Assembly: GCA_937894495.1 (NCBI GenBank)
Contig: CALCRR010000418.1
Location: 1-33,879, forward strand
Direction of reading: 5' to 3'
Length of the DNA: 33,879 bases
Source of the DNA: an uncultured Ruminococcus sp.
GTDB taxonomy: Bacteria > Bacillota > Clostridia > Oscillospirales > Ruminococcaceae
Within the stretch, counting starts at the first letter, position 1; the number at the start of each line of letters is the position of its first letter. Below the pieces are notes generated by a model. The model had not been told where the DNA came from, made no database searches, and saw only the letters and a list, made by a program, of their open reading frames with translations. Positions 15,223-26,000 of this stretch are shown here, piece after piece. A program made the position numbers and the translations under genes.

Positions 15223-15957
15223 TTGAAAGCAATAGATGCAGCAGTTGAGAAGTATAAGGAGCTTTCCGCCAAAGAAAAGATTAAGTTGGTAGTTGCGTTT
15301 ACAATGACTATAATTGTCTTGATATCCGCTCCGACTCTGGCATGGTTCTCACGACAGAAACAAATGGCGACAATGGCGAAGGTAGATTCTCCTGCCAAAC
15401 TCTCGCTTAAAGCAGGTGCTAGAGAAGACATCATAAATTTTAAAATGGCTGGAATTGATGTTACAAAGGGGAATTCAAAGGATTTTGTTTTCTGTGTAGA
15501 GGGCGAGGATATTAGCTCTTACAATATACAGCTTGCACATACAACTAATATTAATTTTACCTATACGATTTATAAAGCTAAGGAGGCGGAAACAGGAGTC
15601 GAGTATGTTAAGGCATCTGATAGTAAGCCTGTATATTACCAAAAATCCGGTTCGGCTTTAAGTGGAGATTATGTAAATGGTACATATGATACAAAATCAG
15701 CACGTAATGTAGGGAATACTCAGTATGAAGACCCAAGCTATAAAAATGGAGAAGATCCTGATTCAAGGCAAAAATTTGCCGAGCCATTGTATTGGCAGAC
15801 AAATCCCGCTATTCAAGCAAATGATAGTGAATATGATGCTGATAACAGTGAGCGATCATTTATAAATTATTATGTATTAGAAGTCACATGGGGTGCCGGA
15901 GTTATAAATGATAAGGAAACAGATCTTGTTTATTTGACTGCCCAAGTTGCCCAATAA
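15223..15957 (+). CDS. Membrane-anchored surface protein 2
   Basis: 244 aa from TTG 15223, chosen because GGAGGTG (15210-15216) lies six bases upstream; the in-frame GTG at 15214 overlaps that site. A short charged N-terminus precedes one membrane helix (21-39), then AWFSRQKQM, where W41-F42 occupy the place of the W-F pair in protein 1, followed by a beta-rich extracellular part with a single Cys. The gap to gene 1 is 24 bases and to gene 3 is 21 bases, so this is an operon. It probably works with protein 1 as a paralogous, diverged subunit. No enzyme motifs were seen. Confidence 0.6.
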   Translation: MKAIDAAVEKYKELSAKEKIKLVVAFTMTIIVLISAPTLAWFSRQKQMATMAKVDSPAKLSLKAGAREDIINFKMAGIDVTKGNSKDFVFCVEGEDISSYNIQLAHTTNINFTYTIYKAKEAETGVEYVKASDSKPVYYQKSGSALSGDYVNGTYDTKSARNVGNTQYEDPSYKNGEDPDSRQKFAEPLYWQTNPAIQANDSEYDADNSERSFINYYVLEVTWGAGVINDKETDLVYLTAQVAQ

Positions 15958-15978
15958 CATAATGAGAGGAGGATGACT

Positions 15979-17019
15979 GTGAATAAGATCAGTAAGACTA
16001 TTAAGAAATATTGGATTACTATATGGCTTATTGTCGCTGCTATTTCCTTCTCTTTAATAACGACTTATGCTATTTATACCAGAATAACAATAGCTAAAAG
16101 AGTTGTTTCAACTCAAGCAGGTGCAAGTAGTTTATTTAGCTCTGATTATATGAGTGAAGGCGGAACTAAGACTATAGAACCTAAAACAGATACAACAACT
16201 AATCCTGAAGTTTCGGTTCATGTTTATAACTACATCTATCCCAAAGAAGCTGTGTATAGAAGTAATGTAACTGAATATGATCTTGTTGCTACTATTGGAA
16301 AATTTGACGAAAGCGAAGTATTTCATGAGATAAGTGATGAAGATGAGATAAGTGATTTGGAAGACATGACATACTCAATTACATATAATGCCACAAATGA
16401 GATATTCACATTCGGTGGTGAAAACGGAACAAATCATACTTTCTACGGGTGTTCGATAGCGGGCGAAGCGGCAAATTCCGATTCGTTCACTCTTGTATTT
16501 GATAAAAGTGAACTTGGGAACAATGCAAAAGAATACTGTATAAGATTAGTAGCATATCCTTATGACAACGATCTGCCGAGACTGACCGGTGATGTTATGG
16601 TAAGGTATTCGAAACAGGCATCTGTTGGCTGGAGCGGAGAAGTAGAAAAACTTGATAATTCAATAATCAATAGCTATGACGGCTTTAATTACTACCTTGA
16701 AGGAAACGGGAAGGGTAAGATAACCTTTAAATGGGATTCACGGTATCTGACCATAAATAAAGAGTTTTTGAATAACTCTGATAATGTTTTCTATAATAAG
16801 GTGTCTGACGATGTATTTGTAAAGTACGATACACCGCCGGTTGAATCGGAATTGACTCCTGATGACGAAGGTTTTGTGTATTTAACTTTAGAGGTCGATT
16901 CGACAGATAAAAACAGATATGAGATACAGTTCTTTAAGGTGGATCCAAGTTATAACTATTCTAAATCTAACGTAGAGGGTTATTTGCCCGATAGTAATGA
17001 TTGGACGCCGAACACGTGA
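15979..17019 (+). CDS. Membrane-anchored surface protein 3
   Basis: 346 aa from GTG 15979, with GAGGAGG (15966-15972) six bases upstream; ATG 15973 touches the ribosome site and is unlikely. One N-terminal membrane helix (about 12-32) is followed by a YAIYTRITIAKRVVSTQAG segment and a long beta-rich extracellular part. It lacks the W-F pair of proteins 1 and 2 but has the same layout and place in the operon. It ends 52 bases before the giant protein and may anchor or chaperone it. No known family is recognised. Confidence 0.55.
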   Translation: MNKISKTIKKYWITIWLIVAAISFSLITTYAIYTRITIAKRVVSTQAGASSLFSSDYMSEGGTKTIEPKTDTTTNPEVSVHVYNYIYPKEAVYRSNVTEYDLVATIGKFDESEVFHEISDEDEISDLEDMTYSITYNATNEIFTFGGENGTNHTFYGCSIAGEAANSDSFTLVFDKSELGNNAKEYCIRLVAYPYDNDLPRLTGDVMVRYSKQASVGWSGEVEKLDNSIINSYDGFNYYLEGNGKGKITFKWDSRYLTINKEFLNNSDNVFYNKVSDDVFVKYDTPPVESELTPDDEGFVYLTLEVDSTDKNRYEIQFFKVDPSYNYSKSNVEGYLPDSNDWTPNT

Positions 17020-17071
17020 TCTTTCTGAAGAGTATAATTTGATTTAATTCATCTGAAAACGTGGTGATAAA

Positions 17072-20000
17072 ATGAAACACATTAAAATGAATACTAGCAA
17101 AGCTATGAAAAGAGTAGTATCTATTGCTACGTCAATGACGTTGCTTATTTCAAGCCTGTACTATCCTGAACTTGGCGAAGAGGTAAGTGAGGTTATAAAC
17201 ACGATTACAGCTAGTGCTACGGTTAATGGATTTAAGGAGATTGATTCCCTTGAAGAACTATATCGTTTCTCAGCTGCGTACAGCTCTGATAGTTCACTTC
17301 AGTACATGGATATTATAATCAATATAAATGGTGACATTGAACTTTCTCCAACTAAAGTTTTTGAAGACGAGGAACTTGAATGGCATCCTATTGGTACTGT
17401 CGGCAGACCGTTCGGAGGACGAATTACACTTAGTACAACTGCCGGAATGACGCAGAATATTGTTGTTAACTCGCCGATGTTTGGCTATGTCATGGATTCT
17501 GTTGAATTTATTAATATTAATGATTATAAGACTCAAAAGATCAACCTTATCAAAAATGATAGTTCTGATGCTCCTCTTTTTGCGACAAATGTTGTGCATG
17601 ATTCAACGTCTACACCTACAACATGGAAAATAGCTACTGATGGAGCAGGAACTTATTCCGGTATTGTAGGAACAGTTGGAACAGGTTCTGACCAAACTAC
17701 CGTTAATTTTGAGTTAGAATTGAATTCTTCTGCGGAAGTGTCTACTGCGAGCAATGCAGGTCACATTTGCGGAACAATAAATAAGAATTCTAATGTTAAT
17801 GTGGATTTCTTAGCCACCAGCACAGCCTCTGCCACTAACATAACTTCTAGCAATGGAAATGCTGGAGGTCTTGTTGGTGAGATGTTCCCAGGCTCTGAGT
17901 TGAATATTATTACTAATGGTACTACATATGCCAATGCTTCAAGGACTGTGACGGGTAAAACCTATGCCGGAGGACTTGTCGGAAAGAACGACCAAGGCAC
18001 CGTTACGATAAAGGTAACTGAATCATCTGCGGCGGAAGATGTTTATAACGCTTTAGGCACTATCAAGGCAACCGACGGTGCTGCTGGCGGAGTTTTTGGA
18101 TACTATAAGATTACTGATACTTACAACAAGTTCTCTCCTGATTATTATACCAGCACTACAGGCTGCTCGCTGAATGGAAAAATAGCGGGTGGTCTTGTAG
18201 GCGTGCTTGAAGCGAGCGGTATCGATGTGACCTACTCAGGGGCAGACTCTAACCATAAATTGGATGTAAAATCCACTCTTGCTGCAGATAACACAAATTA
18301 TGGCGGTATTGTTGGAACGTATTCAAATACTGATCTGACTAAGTCATTTACCATCGAACACGTAAATGTTACTACGGGCGGAAACAAATCTACAAATTAT
18401 GGCGGTGCCATAGCATCCCTCGTCGGGAATTCAGCAGTATATGTAAAGGTGAATGACTTTTCATGCACTTCTAACTCAGGTGCCTCCGGATGTTCGTATT
18501 TCGGCGGAGCTGTTGGTGATTCAGGTAGTAGAGGAAGTTTACTTGACATAGGTGACATTACTGTTGTTGTAAAGAAGAATAACGCTCTTGATACTTTCAC
18601 TGGCGGCGGAGTAGTCGGAAAACATAATTCTGGAGTTCTGCGCCTAAGTGGAACGACTGATCTGTCTCAGGCAACAGCAGGTTCCAAAGGTCAGATCGTT
18701 GGTGAGCGCACTAATGGTCTTGTTTATGCTCTGGGTAGTGGTGAAGATGAAGATGGAACCACTTACGAAGGCGGCTGGCGACTTATACGGTCAAGTACTG
18801 ATGCTGATGTAGATGATATAGGTACATGGGGCGAAGTAGTAAGAATAGATGATGTTGAAGTTAAGGATCCTGAAGAGGGTGTTGACACCAGCAACGCTAT
18901 CCTTATATATAATAGCACTGCTCATACGGTTACTGTAGGTTCTGTTGTAACAGATATGCGCAGCCCTGCAGACTTTACTAGAACTGCACTTAATATGCAG
19001 CTGAATGATGGTGATGATGGTTCTCTAATATTTACAAGTTCTGAAAGAACTGAGTTACTTGATGATGCTTATACAATTTTTGGAACGATCTCTCTTTCAG
19101 GGACAGGTATAACTGGTTTTATGCGTGATGGTTCAACCAAGAGTGACAATGATACTTCTGAAATCAAGTTTTTTACAGGCAGTCTCAGTAAGGGTGAAGC
19201 TACTGATGGTGAAGAAGATGCAGATGCTGTTGTTGAACTCGCTGTGGGCGAGCGGTATGGTATATATAGTGGAACTGCCAACGGCAGAGGTGCCATATAC
19301 AAGCACAGATTCAACGGACTGTTTGCACGTACTGGTGAAGGTGCTATAATAGAAAATATATCTATTGGTGGAACGATGAATGTCAGATCCAAAGTGGCTG
19401 ATATGAATGTCGGTGGAGCTATAGCATATCTTCGAAATGGAGCTACGCTTATTAATGTTAATGTTTCTGAAACTATTAATTTCTATGATTTTTCAGCTAA
19501 TAATACAAGCGGGCAATATGTTGGTGGTCTTGTCGGAAGAACTAATTGTGATGCAGGAAAGAACGTTACTATCGGTGGTACGGATGAAGATACGAAAGCA
19601 ATAATAGCTCCTAATATTATTGTTACCGGAAATCTTCGTAGCAATATAAATAATAGCGATAAAACTGTAGTTTATCAGACGATCGGTGGAGTTATAGGTT
19701 ATATCAGTTCGACAGCGTCTGCCACCACTACTTTGGAACACATTACGCTTTCTGTTAACATAGATGCTTCTAATGCTACAGCAGCTGCTAACGTCTCCAC
19801 TGCTGGTCTTATTGCTGATATTGCCTGGAACAGTACTGATACGAGAAGTCTCGTGTTGGAAGATATCGACGTAGAAAATACAAAGGTAAAGAATACAGCA
19901 GGTACTGAAACTGGCGGTATCCTGGGCTATCGTTGGTTGGGCACTGATGTTGCTTTTAGTGATGTTGTTCTGACCAGCGGAAATGAGATAATTTCTCCGT

Positions 20001-23000
20001 CAAGCTATGTCGGCGGTCTTGTTTACAGGGCTACAGGACATTGGACGATCAATTCTGCCGGAATTGATATTGACGATATTGCGATCAAGAAAAACGCAAC
20101 TGATACAGCTGCGCCTACAGGACTGGGCATCATTTTGCATGACGGATATAATTCATCGTCAGCCATTTACATGGAGTTTATGGCTGAGGATAGTTATGCT
20201 CTTGAGAGCGGTCTTTCGTATATTCCCGATATGACTGGTACGGGGAAGATATATGATGAGATATGTGCTTGTCTGGCTGACAGTGCTGAGCATATTCTCA
20301 CTAATGATACTGCTGGTGTTATTTCGTACTATACAAGCGGTGGTTCGTATACAAGTGGTGAGGGAACAAAGAACAGCTATGATAATATATATAACGAAAC
20401 CGTTGTAAACAACAGATCAAGATACTACTACAATGCTGATATAGAATCATATACGACCAATAGTTCAGACCCCGGTTATAAATTATTGTACTGGAGTCTT
20501 AATCGTTATGCCGCTGCAAATATCAAGCATTGCTTTCCTAATCCTTTTTCTGGTGATGTTTTGACCGGCACATTTGATCTCAAGAATATTTCATATTATC
20601 CTATTGACATTTCAGAAAATGTCAGCATTGGCGATGCTACATTTATTTTCTATAACACACTTATAGAAGATACTGAAACAGCAGCAGACACAAAACGTTC
20701 GACCAGAGACGGCAAGTCTCAGCATTATACTATGCATATGGGATTGTTTAGAAATGTCTCAGCTACGATTACTACCACGGGGATTATTACAATGTATGGC
20801 TCAGTGGGTGTAGATAATCATTATTCCGGAGCGTTAATAAATGGAACATTGACAGGTACACTTAATACTGCAACTGCCAAAAACATATACTTAGGTGATG
20901 CAAATAATCAAATACCACTTGAAATAAGCAATATAAATAAATATTTATTTATAAACAAGATCGGCGACAAGGCTGTTTTAAATTTAAATGGATTGTATAT
21001 TAATGGTGCTGCATATGACACCAACGATGATAATACATATGCCAGCAGTCTGATTGGCGACGTTCAGGGGGCAGGTATAAATCTTATATTCAATAATATA
21101 AGAATAGATGGTAGAAATAAAGAGAATGTTACTATTACAGGAACTACCACAAATGGTAAAAATGGTACTTATGTTACTTCCAAATCTATTTTCTCAAATG
21201 CGACGTTATTGAATAAGTTGGATGTGGATTCAACCTCGGTAGCTGTTTATAACTTTTCGCAGAAAGAAGACTGGGGAACAAATAATACTTCGATGACAAA
21301 AAGATCAGCTGGTTATGGAAAAGTTACTTATGGTCGTGAGCTTACTGACTCTGTCGAATATGAAGATGAAGAAAACAGATATTATGAGGACGGTGAAAAT
21401 GGAAACTACATTGCACCTGTAACATATCCTGGTAAATTTGATTCAGCAACAGCTCCCTTGGGTACGGCGTATAATTTTAGTTCGGATTATTTACCATATG
21501 TGCGATACTTCACATCTGATACAACAAAAATCGCAAACCCTCCTGCAGCAACCTATACTCTTAGAGAGATAAAGGTTAATGTTGTGCCTTCTGATCTTAC
21601 AGAAGGTTGTGGATCATACGATCATCCATACAGCATAACCAGCCCGAAGCAGTTAGCTGCTGTTTCAATGATGCTTGATTATAAGAATTCTGCTGAGACC
21701 GCTCTTATCCCCAATATTATGCTTCCTGAGACAAATGATGGTACTCACTGGTGCTGCACCGGAAGCACCGGCTCTGGCGCACAGGAGCAAAACACAAATT
21801 CCTGCTTGCTCTTTACTTATGATTCTGGCTCAGGAAAATACAAGCATGATTTTACTACGAAATCTACTGATCCCGGCACTGGAGAGGAGATCACAACTGT
21901 TGTTAGGACTGTAACTTGGGAGATCAATGATGTTCGCAAATACCTTGCATCTGCATATTATCAGATCGGTACCAGTATCGTTCTAACTTCTACGTTTACT
22001 GGTCTGGGCGCATATGATAGTGAGTATGCTTTTAAGGGCGTCATTGTTGGCCTTAATAACAATATTACAGTAACTAATACTACAGCCACTCCGTTAATTA
22101 AAGTCAGCAACGGAAGTGTAGTAAAGGATCTTAAGATAGTTGTAAATGCAGCTAATACATCGACGGCTTTCGGAACTAATGGAAGCAATAATACAATTTT
22201 CGATTACAGTAGCAATGCATTGTTCTATGGTGGCGTTATTGGTAAGATAATGGGTGGAGACAATATCATTGATAATGTTTCCATGACATATTCAAACAAT
22301 GGTTTTATTAAGACGCAGAATCAATTGCTTATATGTGTTGGTGGATATGTTGGTGTTATTGTAAATGGCGGGCTTGTTTTCAGAAACATGACTTCGAGCA
22401 GCTTTACAAATAAGAGCAGTTTTAAAGTCAATAAAGACGGCGCATCTACTGCTGAAAACTGGGTCCTTGACGAGAATAATGCTACAGCGCATAGTCACCT
22501 TTTTGTAAACCCCTACATCGGCAGGGTCATCAACGGCTACGCTATAAACGAAACAACTACCGATGCCACAAAGAAAACTACGTCAAGATACAGTGGCGAT
22601 CCTGTTGCATTAACTGATGAACAGGGCAACTATATTTACAAGTATTATAATGCAAATGGCGTGGTGCTGACTGATGTTACTGACCCTGACAATGATGAAA
22701 GGGTAGCAGAGAAAGTTCAACAGTTTGAGTACCAGTATACCCTCGACAACGGCACCAAGAATTATCAGATAGCTGATGTCATTGCTGACGTAAGTGAGGA
22801 TTCTTCTGTTACAGATAAGCCTCATAAGCTATATTACGATACCAAAGTCAGCACAAATGACCGTGTGAATATTCCCGACGGTCAGGCTCTGCTTATCCTG
22901 TCGCTGATAACTCAGTCGGGTGCAGGAACTGCAACATCAGCTGATGGTGCTTATGCTTATGCTATTGGCTATGACGGAGACACGCATTATGGTCATGTTT

Positions 23001-26000
23001 CCGACGTTGATACCTCTGCGCATAATGTTGCAACACACCTTGCAGATTATGACGAAGTTGGCAGTATTAAGTTTTCGCAAAAAGCTACCGGAGATTATGC
23101 AACGGCTGTCAAGGATAAGTATAATGACAGTACAGCTGTGCCTTATATCATTTACCATTATACTAAAGCTGATACAAGCGGTAATTATCCGGCAAGAAAA
23201 ATGACCGGTGCTACTGATTTTATGAAGCTTTCAACTGCGGGAGGAACGTATTATCTTCCTGAGTCCTTTAGAGGCATCGGGTCTATTTGTGATGGTAAAT
23301 ATTCTGTTCAGAATGGTGTTAATTCAGCAGATAAGGTTAATGAATATCAGATGCATATCTACGGATTCGAAGGCAATGGCGCTACTATAAACGAGCAGAT
23401 CATTTTCAATACTTATATCAATACAAGCGATAATTACGCCAACAAGGTTTATGGAAATTCTAATATTAATCTTGGCTTTGGATTGTTTAATATTCTTGTT
23501 CAAAAGGCGAAAGATGCTGACGGAACAACTTATAATCTTGACGAAGGTTATTACATCGGGAATTTTAATCTGACGGGAAAAGTTGTTGTTAAAGAGTACA
23601 ATACATCTGGCGTAGAACAAACTGGAGGATTTGATACAACAAATGGAAATAAGAGCCCTCATCGTAATCGTTATTCTGTTGGCGGTCTTGCGGGTGGTAC
23701 TCTTGTTACACAGTTTACAAGAGTAACAGATGGGAAATCAATTACCAATCCAAGTATTGAAACATATGTAAACATATATGACCTTGATTTAGACACTCTT
23801 ACAATTACAGGTACCAGTTGGTGCGGTGGTTATATTGGAAGAAATAATATTACTGAATATGATGCTAACTATGGAAGCGGTAAAATGAACCTGTTTTTTA
23901 ATGGCTGTGATGCTACAAAGGTCATTATTACTGGTTCTCAGGGATGCAGTGGTGGCATACTTGGAGGAAGTATGTCAGGATTCCCAAGCCTTTATATCAA
24001 TACTGCGAAACCGAAAAGTGGAGATACTCATTCAACAGGTGCCGATGGTTATTTTAGCTCAACGATGAAGCTTTCCATCACAAATAATGGAGATTGTTCA
24101 CAATGCGGTATTGGAGCAGTTGCTGGAACTATCAGAAATGGATATGAGGTGACCCTGTGGGTAAACAATCTTACAGTGGAAGGATATGGAGCTAATAATG
24201 GATTCTCAAATGGATCTACATCTGTAAAAACCACATGGACTCAAGGCGTAGGTGGACTTTTCGGGTTTGTAAGAAAAGCAGATTCTGTTGTTATTACTAA
24301 TTGCGAAATAAAAAATATTGATATTAGTGGTCCAATGTCAGGAGGCTTGTTTGGAAATATTGATATATATGATACTGCACCAGAATTTGGTGTTTCTCCT
24401 AAAATAAAGATTTTTAATACTAAGATCTATTCTGGAAATAACAATAACAATATATCTGCAGTTATAGGTGCTGGTGGTGTATCAGGGCAGTTTGTAACCA
24501 GTAAGAGTTATACTGATAGTGTTGTTGGTTATAACGGAGAAACGTTCATTTACGATATAGATGGATGTGAAGTTTATGGATATACGATTTCTCAGACTGG
24601 TACTGATGATAAAGAATGTGGTGCAGGCGGATTTATAGGTTATGCTAATAATGCACAGAGAACGATAGTAAATTCTCGTGTTCATGATTGTACAATAAAG
24701 GTTGACGGCTCACAAGTAAAACATGGTATGGGCGGTCTTGTTGGAGATACATCAAAAGGAATCTGGGGCTACAATATTGCTTCTTACAATAATACATTTG
24801 CATTTTTGGGAGAAGATACAAAAGCAAAGTGTGGCGGATTTATCGGTAACACTAATGGGCAAGAACTTAAAATTGTTGGCTTTACAAGAAAAAATAATAG
24901 TATGAGTGATGGTACCGCCATAACGCTTGATTGGGATTCAAATAGTAAGCCGAAGTCAGGCTCCTATGTTATCGATGCCGACTACATGAACATCAGCACC
25001 GGTACCAACCACGGTACTGCTATGCCAGTAGGCTTTGACAATGGTACAAATGTTGGCGAAGGTGCCGCAAAGAATTACTTCCCCTATGTAACTGTTAGTC
25101 CTAAAGTAACTGTTGGTGAAGATAACTTCCTGACAGGTGACGGTGTCAGCATCGTTGATGTTGAAAAGACCGTCGAGGTAGAAGGTGGGGAAGATGAAAC
25201 CGTTACCGTAAGTGTTCCGGTTGCTAAACTGATAACCGATGAAAACACTGGCACAGCTGCTGATAACAGGATCGCATACAAAACTGTATCAGATGATGAT
25301 ATTACAATTGTAAAGAATTTGATATCTTATGGCGAAGATACCTCTGCTGATCATGATATCAAGCTGACCACGTACTTTACTGAAATGGGGCGACCGGAAG
25401 GCTATGGCGGGGATGATTTCCCGATAATTGCGGTCAATGGAGGTGCTGAGAATTATAATAATGAAATAAATGCTTATATCCGAACACTTACCAATACAAC
25501 TGATAGTTATAATACTGATGTAGCTGGAAAGTATTCTATCACATTGTATCCTTGTCAATGCATAGATGGTGTTTATCAGAAGGTATCGGGAACAACGGGA
25601 TTCCAACTCAACAATAGCAATAACTATGTGATGGTCGATTCTGCTGCTGACTCTGTTGCAGGAAACAATCAGATAACTATGATCGATATAAGTTTCCTTG
25701 ATCCGACTGATAAGAATAAGGTGGCGTACCATCTCTATGTACCTGTATTGACCAAGAAAATGCTGAAGTTTGATTTCAGTTCATCGGCGTTACAGGGTAC
25801 AGAATACGAGCCGAGTGATTATGTTGATAAGTTCCCAGAAGAATGGGGGAAGACATCCAAACTGGCTGCCGGCTTCGATTCTTGGCAGACCATATATGCA
25901 CAATTCGATTATTCTAAATCTGAAATGGATACGTTCCTCGCAACAGGAAAGGGGCTGAATTGGAACACATCTAAGACACTCTACTTTAATTATAATGGAA

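Noticed and set aside
17800..24900. Regularly spaced similar sequences that could suggest a CRISPR array
   Set aside because: The similarity is at protein level (GG-x-V-G turns every 30-60 residues or more) within one long open frame; no exact DNA repeats with unique spacers.
25289..25732. 147-residue minus-strand frame in the giant gene
   Set aside because: Ile/Ser-rich, no ribosome site, fully inside a long coherent plus-strand gene.
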